Below are positions 55,126-62,403 of a DNA stretch of 64,000 bases, one piece after another. This DNA comes from Acinetobacter piscicola (GTDB lineage: Bacteria > Pseudomonadota > Gammaproteobacteria > Pseudomonadales > Moraxellaceae), in assembly GCF_015218165.1 (NCBI RefSeq), contig NZ_CP048659.1, positions 1,798,001 to 1,862,000 of the forward strand, read 5' to 3'. How positions within the stretch are numbered: position 1 is the stretch's first letter; every line of letters begins with the position of its first letter. Made by a program: the position numbers and the translations under genes. Under the pieces are notes generated by a model, which was not told the origin of the DNA, searched no databases, and saw only the letters and a program-made list of their open reading frames with translations.

Positions 55126-56397
55126 TTAAGATGAAACATGCTGATCGTGATTTACCATATGATTTTGCTGAAACATAGCTTGTAGATCTGAGCCAGAAGG
55201 GGCCTGATAAATCTTCAAACCAAACTCAGGTAAGATTGCGATTAGATGATCAAAAATATCAGATTGAATCATCTCGTAATCTCCCCAAATTGTAGTATTG
55301 GCAAAAGCGTAAATTTCCAATGGTAAACCTTCACTGGTTGGTTGCATTTGTCGAACCATAACCGTTTGAGTTTGAGAAATACCCGAATGCTGTTTTAAAT
55401 AAGCAGTGACATAAGCACGAAACGTCCCAAGATTGGTTAAGCGACGTTGATTAAATGTAGCATCATTTAAAAATTGTTGATTAAACTCTTTTAACTCACT
55501 TTGTTTTTCATCCAAATATGTATCTAATAATAAAAAAGCTTTTAATTTTTTCTGCTCCTGCGCACTGAGAAAATGCACACTATTTTGATCTATAAAAATA
55601 GAACGCTTAATACGCCTAGCACCTAACTGCTTCATTCCGCGCCAGTTTTTAAAGGTATCTGTGACCAATTTGTTGGTAGGAATGGTGGTAAAGGTCTTAT
55701 CAAAATTTTGTACCGTAATGGTATGTAATGACATATCAATGACATCACCATCCGCATTTAACGATGGCATTTCGATCCAATCACCGATCCGTACCATGTC
55801 ATAAGATGAAATTTGAACGGAAGCAACTAAGGATAAAATGGTATTTTGGAACACCAGCATTAACACAGCAGCCATTGCACCAAAGCCAGCAAGTAAACTA
55901 AACACATCTTTTTTCAGGAATGTACCTAAAATCAGCAAAGCACAGACAATGTAAATAATCAGTTTAATTAACTGTAAATAGCCTTTGATTGGCTTGTTTC
56001 TTGACTTCGGATTTTTTTGATAGACTAAATTAAAAATACTGAGACATTCACTGATCGCTAAGGCAATCGTGACAAAAATAAAAGCTTGTCCCAACATTTG
56101 TACTATAGAAATCACTTTTGCTGATAAATGTGGAACTGTGACAATACCATTAATGATGACAATTGCAGGAACAATATTCGCAACTCGGCGAATAACACTA
56201 TGCTGTGACAAAATATCACGATTTGCGAATTTTAATTTTTCAATCAATTTGCGGATGCCACGTACCACAATTTGTTTAGCAATAAAATTTGCCAATAAAG
56301 CGAAAAAAATCAAAATACTGAGTGAAGTTAGCATCTCTAACCAAGGATATTGATCTGACCAATCTTGAATATTTTGGATAAAAGCAAACTTTTCCAA
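55126..56397 (-). CDS. MscS-family mechanosensitive channel (YbdG-like)
   Basis: A 423-residue small-conductance mechanosensitive channel. Five or so N-terminal helices (for example LTSLSILIFFALLANFIAKQIVVRG) lead to the pore helix SLLAGFGAMAAVLMLVFQNTILSLVASVQI, the typical MscS 'A/G-rich' helix (quoted in part: LLAGFGAMAAVLMLVF). The beta domain follows with RIGDWIEMPSLNADGDVIDMSL and TTIPTNKLV. The long C-terminal domain is like YbdG. It releases solutes on osmotic downshock. The gene is leftward and followed by the IS5-type remnant; upstream lies a 400-bp gap. Confidence 0.9.
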   Translation of the reverse strand: MEKFAFIQNIQDWSDQYPWLEMLTSLSILIFFALLANFIAKQIVVRGIRKLIEKLKFANRDILSQHSVIRRVANIVPAIVIINGIVTVPHLSAKVISIVQMLGQAFIFVTIALAISECLSIFNLVYQKNPKSRNKPIKGYLQLIKLIIYIVCALLILGTFLKKDVFSLLAGFGAMAAVLMLVFQNTILSLVASVQISSYDMVRIGDWIEMPSLNADGDVIDMSLHTITVQNFDKTFTTIPTNKLVTDTFKNWRGMKQLGARRIKRSIFIDQNSVHFLSAQEQKKLKAFLLLDTYLDEKQSELKEFNQQFLNDATFNQRRLTNLGTFRAYVTAYLKQHSGISQTQTVMVRQMQPTSEGLPLEIYAFANTTIWGDYEMIQSDIFDHLIAILPEFGLKIYQAPSGSDLQAMFQQNHMVNHDQHVSS

Positions 56398-56809
56398 AAG
56401 TAAAAACCTCTCATATATTTGATTAAGGCAATTCTATTGATTTGTAATGACAATATCCTGATTAATAACGATTTTGCTACATTGTTTGCACAGAAATGAT
56501 CTATCTGCAAAATGCTGTTTGGTTGTTTTAAGCCAACATAAGCAATCAGTATCGTATTTTTTGTTCAGCTTTAATGGAAAGATTTAAGCTTAAGCATGGA
56601 TATAGCAGGTAACTTTTTACATATATTTATCTTGATTTTCACTTCAGTTAGTTTTTAAGATAATTTTTAACAGTGATATTTTGATTGGTTGAGAAATCAC
56701 CATTATTTGGATTGATTGTTCTATTCATGCAACATATCGTTTTACAAGTAACGCTGATTTAAGATTAAAAAAGTTTAAACTGAAAACATTCAGAAGTGAG
56801 ATTAAAAAC
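56398..56809. other. Divergent region, mscS-like / yceI
   Basis: A gene-free, AT-rich gap of 412 bp between the leftward channel gene and rightward yceI-like gene, presumably holding both promoters. Near 56577-56600 there is a TTTAAGCTTAAGC segment like the one at 40.14 kb. No terminator or repeat otherwise. Confidence 0.5.
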
Positions 56810-57394
56810 ATGAACATTAAAGCATTTACATTCGGTTTAGTTGTTGCATCAGTTGCTGTAGCTTCGGTTGCAAAACCTGTGGATTATAAAATTGATCCAA
56901 CGCATACGGCGACAGTATTTAATTGGAATCACTTTGGTTTTTCTACACCATCAGCAAATTTCAGTGACATTCAGGGAACAATCTCTGTAGATAATGCAAA
57001 ACCTGCAAATTCTTCAGTGAATGTAACCATTCCATTAGCAAGCTTAAATACCAATGTAAAAGCTTTGGATGAGCATTTAAAAACTGCTGACTTTTTTGAT
57101 GCTGAAAAATATCCAAACATCACGTTTAAAAGTACAAAAGTACAAGCTCTAGGTAAAAACAAATACAAAATTACAGGTAACTTAACTGTGAAAGATGTGA
57201 CTAAACCTGTGGTATTAGATGCAGTGCTAAACAAACAAGGCGTGCATCCGATGACTAAAGCACAGGCAATTGGTTTTAATGCAACAACGTCATTTAACCG
57301 TTCTGCATTTGGTGTTGGTGGTTATGTGCCAAATGTTGGCGATAAAATCACTGTAAATATCACTACTGAAGCTTCGGTTGCTACAGATAAGTAA
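56810..57394 (+). CDS. YceI-family periplasmic lipid-binding protein
   Basis: A 194-residue secreted protein. The signal peptide ends at about residue 21 (LVVASVAVASVA-KPVDY). The mature part has the YceI lipocalin-like barrel with VDYKIDPTHTATVFNWNHFGFS at its start, LDEHLKTADFFDAEKYPNITF, and FNATTSFNRSAFGVG near the end. YceI proteins bind isoprenoid-like lipids in the periplasm. ATG 56810 follows AGTGAGATT. A terminator hairpin follows, and the integrase-marked island begins right after it. Confidence 0.92.
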   Translation: MNIKAFTFGLVVASVAVASVAKPVDYKIDPTHTATVFNWNHFGFSTPSANFSDIQGTISVDNAKPANSSVNVTIPLASLNTNVKALDEHLKTADFFDAEKYPNITFKSTKVQALGKNKYKITGNLTVKDVTKPVVLDAVLNKQGVHPMTKAQAIGFNATTSFNRSAFGVGGYVPNVGDKITVNITTEASVATDK

Positions 57395-57401
57395 CATTAT
57401 C

Positions 57402-57446
57402 AATAGCTTGTGTTGAAAAATTATTTTTTAGCACAAGCTATTTTGT
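57402..57446 (+). terminator. Terminator of the yceI-like gene
   Basis: AATAGCTTGTG (57402-57412) pairs with CACAAGCTATT (57432-57442) around a 19-nt A/T loop and is followed by TTG. The stem is perfect, but the loop is long. Confidence 0.6.
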
Positions 57447-57515
57447 CGTTTATGTTGCGCTAAAAGATGAGTATTTTACCTATTTTTACTATAAAATAAG
57501 AATAATTGTAAGTTT

Positions 57516-57535
57516 ATTACGCCAAGATTACGCCA
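57516..57535. repeat. Direct repeat ATTACGCCA x2 at integrase start
   Basis: Two ATTACGCCA copies, 11 bases apart, end four bases before the integrase ATG. Their position suggests an attachment-site or integrase-binding role, and they take the place where a ribosome site would be. Island boundary attL is probably between 57446 and here. Confidence 0.5.
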
Positions 57536-57538
57536 GAA

Positions 57539-58558
57539 ATGAAGATCCCAAAGCCACGCAAAAGAGGCAACTCATTCCGTATTGAATTAATGTTTAATGG
57601 GCAGAGAATCAGTGCCACAAGAGACACTGAAAAAGAATGTGAACAATGGGCTGCTTTGAAATTATTAGAACTTAAGACTGGTAAAGCGCAAGTTGATCAA
57701 GGTATTAAACCTAGCTTCCCATTTAAGCAACTTTGTGAAAAATATTATCTCGAGAAAGGCAGTAAATTAAAGTCTGCATATGTGATTCGAAATAAGTTAG
57801 ATAATATCGACAGAATTTTGGGTGATCTGGCCACAAAGTCTATTCATGACGTTACACCCAATGATGTTGTTAGATGGCGTAACAAGCGCCTTGAGGAAGT
57901 TAAAAGCAGTACGGCATTGCGAGAATTTGCAATGTTTTCATCCATTATCACCTATGCACAAAAAGAATTATTTTTAATTGACCGTAATGTTTGGCAAACC
58001 GTTGTTAAGCCAGATAAAGGCAAGGGGCGTAATCAGCGGATCAGTATTGAAGATCAAGAAAGATTAATTCAGTTTTTTAAATGGGATATAACAAAAAAAC
58101 CAACTAGAGTGATGCATTACACATGCTGGGCTATGTTATTTGCACTTGAAACTGCAATGCGCCAAGGCGAGATTTTAGCAATGAGGCGTGAACATATAAA
58201 AGACGGTTTTATCTTTCTACCCATGACAAAAAACGGTGAATCTCGAAATGTACCATTATCTAAAGAAGCTAAAAGGCTTTTAGATCTCATTCCTTTGGAT
58301 CAAGATTATATTGTTCCTGTAAAGCAGAAGTCATTGGGTAGAACTTGGATTAGAGTAAGAGGTGAAGCAGGGCTACCACATATTAATTTTCATGATACAC
58401 GGCATGAAGCGATTACACGAATGGTGAAAGTTAGGAAGTTACCTGTGGAAGTTTTGGCGAAAATTACTGGGCATAAGACTATTGGGATATTAATCAATAC
58501 TTATTACAACCCAGACGCGCAGGATCTAGTTGAGATGTTTAATGAAACCGAGAGCTAA
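57539..58558 (+). CDS. int: Tyrosine integrase of phage or island
   Basis: A 339-residue tyrosine recombinase. The N-terminal arm-binding part reads FRIELMFNGQRISATRDTEK, the core-binding domain spans about 60-165, and the catalytic domain has Arg208 (ETAMRQGEILAM), the HxxR box at His285-Arg288 (HDTRHEA), a later GHKT, and the nucleophile Tyr at 322 or 323 (NTYYNP). All key residues are present, so it is likely active. The start at 57539 lacks a ribosome site. It is the outermost gene of an island that extends right, next to yceI, with all following genes pointing toward it. Confidence 0.93.
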   Translation: MKIPKPRKRGNSFRIELMFNGQRISATRDTEKECEQWAALKLLELKTGKAQVDQGIKPSFPFKQLCEKYYLEKGSKLKSAYVIRNKLDNIDRILGDLATKSIHDVTPNDVVRWRNKRLEEVKSSTALREFAMFSSIITYAQKELFLIDRNVWQTVVKPDKGKGRNQRISIEDQERLIQFFKWDITKKPTRVMHYTCWAMLFALETAMRQGEILAMRREHIKDGFIFLPMTKNGESRNVPLSKEAKRLLDLIPLDQDYIVPVKQKSLGRTWIRVRGEAGLPHINFHDTRHEAITRMVKVRKLPVEVLAKITGHKTIGILINTYYNPDAQDLVEMFNETES

Positions 58559-58570
58559 TTAGCTCTCGGT
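58549..58570. repeat. Perfect 22-bp palindrome at convergent stops
   Basis: CCGAGAGCTAA and its exact reverse complement lie back to back, with the two stop codons (TAA for the integrase, TAG for the leftward gene) inside. On the plus strand it is followed by TCTGCCTCTTTTGG, a weak T-run. It may act as a shared transcription end or as a protein site. Confidence 0.6.
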
Positions 58571-58842
58571 CTGCCTCTTTTGGTTTTTTGTGTTAACAAT
58601 GTGTGTGCATGAGTTGGGTTATAAAGGAATTTTCCTGCCGTACCTTGATTAATACTGGCCAACTTATCTCGAATTGTATTTACACTTAGGTTGTAAATTT
58701 TAGCGAGTTGAGCTGCTGAGACCAATTTAATCTCAACTTCTTTTAATTCTTTAACAACAGCACCACCAATGTTTTGTCCTAATACGATTTGAGGCGGAGT
58801 TGTACTTTCAAAAGTGACAACATATTTTTTAAGTGCCCCCAT
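58555..58842 (-). CDS. Phage-type helix-turn-helix protein
   Basis: A 95-residue protein with a short N-terminal strand (KKYVVTFESTT), a middle segment and a helix-turn-helix in the second half (SAAQLAKIYNLSVNTIRDKL). The tail is basic (KTKRGRPRAN). Small HTH proteins near integrases are often excisionases or regulators of the element; which of these it is cannot be told. It converges on the integrase with a 4-bp overlap inside a perfect palindrome. Confidence 0.7.
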   Translation of the reverse strand: MGALKKYVVTFESTTPPQIVLGQNIGGAVVKELKEVEIKLVSAAQLAKIYNLSVNTIRDKLASINQGTAGKFLYNPTHAHTLLTQKTKRGRPRAN

Positions 58843-58899
58843 TAATCTTTCTCCAATTCAAAGTTAATAAATACAAATCCATTCACGAGCAACATAATT

Positions 58900-59208
58900 T
58901 CAAGCAACAAAAGACAAAACTCCATTTTTATCTCCTTTGACTAGTTGCAGGATTTCTGTTCCTGCCTTTTCTGTACAAGTCTGTTCAGGTGCACGAAGGT
59001 GGTCTTCAAATTCTTGACCGAGTTCATAAGCTGCCTGATTTCCACTTAGTGAATCAGTCACAAGAACATAGTGATGACGTTTTCTGATATATCGATTATT
59101 GGTGCGAGCTGTAAAACCTTTACCTTTTAAGCGTGTAACTTGATATCCGAGTTTTGCGAACCAGATGCGAAACGCATCGAGGTTCTTTGATTTAACTACC
59201 TGTTTCAT
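58900..59208 (-). CDS. Small phage protein, unknown
   Basis: A 102-residue basic protein. Its N-terminal half (FRIWFAKLGYQVTRLKGKGF then RYIRKRHHYVLVT) suggests nucleic acid binding, with a less basic C-terminal half (AYELGQEFEDHL, EILQLVKGDKNG). No family is recognised. Its ATG overlaps the stop of the preceding short frame (ATGA), a sign of coupled translation, and it is part of the leftward phage-like operon. Confidence 0.65.
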   Translation of the reverse strand: MKQVVKSKNLDAFRIWFAKLGYQVTRLKGKGFTARTNNRYIRKRHHYVLVTDSLSGNQAAYELGQEFEDHLRAPEQTCTEKAGTEILQLVKGDKNGVLSFVA

Positions 59209-59345
59209 TGAGCATCTCCATTAGGTCCATTCTCTAACTCAAATCGACGTGCACGAATGTAGCCCATGAGTTTCGGCTGAATGTCTGGATGACGACCACT
59301 AACATCAATTTCTAGTGCATCTAACGTGGTAAGGTCGGGTGCATT
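59205..59345 (-). other. In-frame coding extension after a stop codon
   Basis: Immediately after the TAA of the 426-residue gene, the same frame continues for 46 sense codons (NAPDLTTLDALEIDVSGRHP, then QPKLMGYIRARRFELENG) to a TGA that overlaps the next gene's ATG. The composition is clearly protein-like. There is no ATG/GTG/TTG start before an internal Met at about codon 26. It is either a nonsense-truncated C-terminus of the upstream gene, a stop-readthrough domain, or a small gene with an unusual start. Confidence 0.55.
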
Positions 59346-60626
59346 TTAGATCTGCACCATCAATGATGGTGGTTGTTCAATAGGTTGAGCATCAACACTC
59401 AACTCGCTTAAGCGTTTATGAATTGCCTGTAATAAAGGTTGGCGTTGTTCAGCTGACCATTTATTTGTATATCGAACCAAAGCATTGGCTTCAGCAGGAC
59501 TTTGTGCTTGACTCGCTCTATTGATTAAATCTGTAAGTTTTGTTTGATATTCACGTTCAGCTTCTGCATTTGCTTCTTTGGCCAAAGCTTTTCTACGAAG
59601 TTCAATATGCCCATCCAGATGATTTTTGTGTGTAAATATCAACTTAGGATTGTTGTGAATCTCAGTCGTAATGGCATCCAATTCCTCAGCGCTCATTTGA
59701 AAAATTTTGTACGTTAGGTCCTGTTTGATTTCAGCGCTTATGTGAGATTTTTCCTCATCACTATTTAGAGAAAAATCCTCATTTGGTTTGTCTTCTGAAA
59801 CGGTTACATTTTCTTGGCTTGCAATCTCAATATTAGACTGAGGTGTATACGTTTTGGGATCTAACTCAAGTAATTTGTCTTCAGTTAGTTTGCACAAGTA
59901 TTGATGCTGTTCACGCCCCAAATGACCATTGGCGAGAAATATTGGGCGCAATGAAAGCACTGCATCTGTCGTGGTGCAATTGGCAATTTGAGTGGTGAAC
60001 TTTTCAATTATTGCGTTTGCATCCGTCTCTATTGCATCAACATCTTCAACGGTGAAAGCAGGGTTACTTTTTGGTGCCGGTTCCGCTTCAACCACAGGTT
60101 CTTTGGCTTTACGTGTACGCTTTTTAATAGGCTTTTCTTCTGCAGTCTCAACAGGAATTGATTTATTAACTTCTGCGATAGTGCTTTCAATCGCAGCTGG
60201 AGCTTCAACTTCGATAGGATCTAATGAACCGCCGTTTAAAGTAATGAATGCACGTGCATGCGCAATTGCGTCATCTGCAGTCTTGTGTAAAAGCTTTGAT
60301 GCGATCAAACGTTTTAAATAAGTAACATTGTCGGCAGTACTTAAAATTTCAATAGGACGATTTAAATCTAAAAGATTAGGTGCGTAATACATGGCAGAAT
60401 TGATTAAATCATCTGCACCTTGGATACACTCAGGCACTTCTAGATCTAATTGACCAATCGTCATAAAACGAGGTGCAAGGCAAAACTCGTAATCAGCACC
60501 AAAGAACACAGTAGCAGGGAACTGACTCAACTCGCCAAAGTCGAGCAGTTGCCCGACTGCACGACACAACACTGCTTGACCAGATGACATTGCTTCAAAA
60601 GCTTGTTTAGCGTTTAAAATATCCAT
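59346..60626 (-). CDS. Phage protein with Ala/Glu-rich middle, unknown
   Basis: A 426-residue protein in the recombination block of the island. The N-terminal 140 residues look folded (LNAKQAFEAMSSGQAVLCRA, PRFMTIGQLDLEVPE, LASKLL-type LIASKLLHKTADDAI). Residues about 140-190 are a Lys/Glu/Ala-Pro-rich linker (KRTRKAKEPVVEAEPAPK). The rest is helical and charged (AEAEREYQTKLTDLINRA). Its start ATG 60626 follows the Rad52-type gene by 10 bp, and the ribosome site GAGGGATAAC is adequate. No domain is recognised. Its reading frame continues past the stop for another 46 codons. Confidence 0.7.
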   Translation of the reverse strand: MDILNAKQAFEAMSSGQAVLCRAVGQLLDFGELSQFPATVFFGADYEFCLAPRFMTIGQLDLEVPECIQGADDLINSAMYYAPNLLDLNRPIEILSTADNVTYLKRLIASKLLHKTADDAIAHARAFITLNGGSLDPIEVEAPAAIESTIAEVNKSIPVETAEEKPIKKRTRKAKEPVVEAEPAPKSNPAFTVEDVDAIETDANAIIEKFTTQIANCTTTDAVLSLRPIFLANGHLGREQHQYLCKLTEDKLLELDPKTYTPQSNIEIASQENVTVSEDKPNEDFSLNSDEEKSHISAEIKQDLTYKIFQMSAEELDAITTEIHNNPKLIFTHKNHLDGHIELRRKALAKEANAEAEREYQTKLTDLINRASQAQSPAEANALVRYTNKWSAEQRQPLLQAIHKRLSELSVDAQPIEQPPSLMVQI

Positions 60627-60636
60627 TTGTTATCCC

Positions 60637-61431
60637 TCAGTGGTGCATTGCTTGTTGTGGTGAGTTTTGATTTTGTTGGGTTTGTTTTGTTGGCCAACCC
60701 ATTTGATCTGCTCGAGCACGACAGGCATTATTAATATGTGTTTCATATTTTGTGCCTTTAAATGTCTTAGCAGCAGTGAGCAAAACACTTTTATCTTCAG
60801 TCTTTTGAATTGCAGCTAAGGCAGAGTTATAGATCTGTTGCTGTGTTCGAGTATCCTTGGGTTTTAGTGGGGTAGTTTGTTGTTGAACAGGCTGTTGCAT
60901 GTTCTGGTTTTGTTGTTGATTAGATTGGTGTGAGCCTTGATTTTGCGACTGAGTAAGTATTTTGTCTGCTTGATAAGCATGGTCATACTCATATAAATAT
61001 TTACTACCATCGTAATTTCCAAGATATACATCGGCGGCTACACCCACGGCTTTAAATGCTACACCCAATGCATCAGTGACTGCTTTCTTGTAACCTTCAT
61101 CACTAGCTTTTAATTGACCTTTAGCTATCTCAACAATTTCAGAACCACCAATACCCGAGAATTCTTCACCCCATGCACCTTCGAATTTAGTTTTAACAGC
61201 AACTTCTGCAAAACACATAATAGATCCATTGGGTGCAGCTTCAGACCAGGTACGCACAATTCGATATGTCCAACCATGACCTACAGGACCAAATGCTTGA
61301 GTCATGGCCATTAATCGCCATTGTGGGTTAATATCAGATTTACCTTTAAGATAACCAAATTCAATTTTTTTCAGGAAGTTGCTAGGAGTTTGTTTAACAT
61401 CATTCCAAATCTTAAGATTATTTGTTGTCAT
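60637..61431 (-). CDS. Rad52/22-type single-strand annealing protein
   Basis: A 264-residue phage recombination protein of the Rad52/22 family. The N-terminal 160 residues carry the annealing domain, with FGYLKGKSDINPQWRLMAMT, FGPVGHGWTYRIVRTW, and the KASDEGYKKAVTDALGVAFK helix followed by GVAADVYLGNYDGSKY. A Gln/Asn-rich linker follows (SQNQGSHQSNQQQNQNMQQ), then a C-terminal helical part. It pairs complementary single strands during phage recombination and usually works with a nuclease gene nearby. ATG 61431 follows GGGGCTGG. It is the best-identified gene of the block. Confidence 0.85.
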   Translation of the reverse strand: MTTNNLKIWNDVKQTPSNFLKKIEFGYLKGKSDINPQWRLMAMTQAFGPVGHGWTYRIVRTWSEAAPNGSIMCFAEVAVKTKFEGAWGEEFSGIGGSEIVEIAKGQLKASDEGYKKAVTDALGVAFKAVGVAADVYLGNYDGSKYLYEYDHAYQADKILTQSQNQGSHQSNQQQNQNMQQPVQQQTTPLKPKDTRTQQQIYNSALAAIQKTEDKSVLLTAAKTFKGTKYETHINNACRARADQMGWPTKQTQQNQNSPQQAMHH

Positions 61432-61442
61432 GACCAGCCCCC

Positions 61443-61739
61443 TTAGTTATTGTATTTAGCATTGTTATAGGCAATGCGTTGATTCACTGAGTAGCGTGTA
61501 TCACGTTGGAAGCAAGGCTTACTTAACATGATTGCCAAAGCTTTACGTCTTTGAAAGTCACGCTCACGTGCTAATTCTTCTTGAACCCAAGGCAATTGAT
61601 TGAGTTTTTCACGTAAAGCAGCATTAAGATTTTCTAATGTAAGCAACCAACGCACATAGCTATGCTTTAGATCTGCAAGGGCAGTGCCACGGTATTTCCC
61701 GAAGTGAATCACTTGTTGTTTTTGAGTAGAAGTTGTCAT
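61443..61739 (-). CDS. ExoX-C / DUF3820-like small phage protein
   Basis: A 98-residue protein. The first 40 residues (VIHFGKYRGTALADLKHSYVRWLL) match the small domain found at the C-terminus of exonuclease X and in DUF3820 proteins ('FGKYKG...ADLP..YLRWLL'). The rest is a basic helix-rich tail (LARERDFQRRKALAIML). It is directly upstream of the Rad52-type gene (11 bp) in the same operon, consistent with a DNA-processing partner, although no nuclease residues are evident. Its ATG overlaps the stop of the gene before it. Confidence 0.7.
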   Translation of the reverse strand: MTTSTQKQQVIHFGKYRGTALADLKHSYVRWLLTLENLNAALREKLNQLPWVQEELARERDFQRRKALAIMLSKPCFQRDTRYSVNQRIAYNNAKYNN

Positions 61740-62203
61740 CAGATCGCCTCCACCAAATGATTTTTTTCAATAAAACCCACGAGCACGTTATTAAAGTTGC
61801 GGTGGTCGATCTGGTCGGTGAAGTCGCGATATGGGTTGCCTTTTTCATCAAAGACTTTGATTTCGCCGAGTTCTTTAATTTCTACAGCTGTGAAGTCATA
61901 ACCTGGTACGCCGTTGCTGTCTTTATGTGCTTCATAGCTAAAAGGGAACTTCACAGTAAAGTCATCAAGTTGGATAACCGCATAGCCTGTGCTCATTGAT
62001 GTGATTTCAACGGTTTGCACAGCATAAGTGGAAGGGATGTATTCAGATGCTAAAGGCGGTTTGTATTCAGTGGCCTTAGGCTCATGAATGAAAGCAGCTA
62101 CACCCGTAGTGATTAGAGCACTGAGCGCGAATACTTGGAAAAAGCGCTTTGGCTGTACACTGTGTGTAACAGTGGGGTTGATGGAATTTAGTTTTGCATT
62201 CAT
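61739..62203 (-). CDS. Single-pass membrane phage protein, unknown
   Basis: A protein of 154 residues from ATG 62203; I prefer this start because GAGAT precedes it, while the frame could be extended to 62323 through the upstream hairpin and repeat region. Residues about 20-40 (RFFQVFALSALITTGVAAFI) are a membrane helix. The C-terminal domain (about 60-154) is mixed beta/alpha (YAVQTVEITSMSTGYAVIQL, VEIKELGEIKVFDEKGNPY, HRNFNNVLVGFIEK). I do not recognise it. It is probably the first gene of the leftward phage-like operon. Confidence 0.65.
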   Translation of the reverse strand: MNAKLNSINPTVTHSVQPKRFFQVFALSALITTGVAAFIHEPKATEYKPPLASEYIPSTYAVQTVEITSMSTGYAVIQLDDFTVKFPFSYEAHKDSNGVPGYDFTAVEIKELGEIKVFDEKGNPYRDFTDQIDHRNFNNVLVGFIEKNHLVEAI

Positions 62204-62228
62204 AATTGATCTCGCATTAAGTTGTAAA

Positions 62229-62265
62229 AAGCGCATTGGAGTTAAGAGGTCAATGCGTTTTTTTG
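62229..62265. promoter_or_regulatory. Hairpin with T-runs on both sides
   Basis: CGCATTG (62232-62238) and CAATGCG (62251-62257) form a 7-bp stem with a 12-nt loop. TTTTTTT follows on the plus strand and CTTTTTA on the minus strand. It lies in the expected leader of the membrane-protein gene, so it could be an attenuator for the leftward operon, or the end of a rightward transcript. Confidence 0.5.
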
Positions 62266-62282
62266 TTGCCTGTGATTCAATT

Positions 62283-62342
62283 ATGCATATATGCATTATT
62301 AAATGCAATATGAATTTATGCATAAATGCATTATTTATGCAT
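62283..62342. repeat. Cluster of five ATGCAT sites
   Basis: ATGCAT occurs at 62283, 62291, 62318, 62326 and 62337, with an ATGCAA at 62303, all within 60 bp just upstream of the leftward phage-like operon. Several are extended to TTATGCATAA-like palindromes. Such tandem palindromes usually bind a repressor or replication initiator. A Rad52-containing operon starts right beside it. Confidence 0.65.
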
Positions 62343-62363
62343 TTGTGATTTAATAGACAAAAG

Positions 62364-62386
62364 AAAACCCCGCAATTGCAGGGTTT
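62364..62386 (-). terminator. Terminator of the amidase gene
   Basis: AAACCC and GGGTTT frame a GCAATTGC core with one mismatched step. On the minus strand a TTTTCTTTT tract follows, 18 bp past the amidase stop. Confidence 0.7.
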
Positions 62387-62403
62387 CTTGTTTCAATATT
62401 TAA

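Noticed and set aside
58555..62203. CRISPR self-targeting of the phage-like island
   Set aside because: Scanning the 68 spacers by eye gave no match, and a reliable answer needs an exact computed search.
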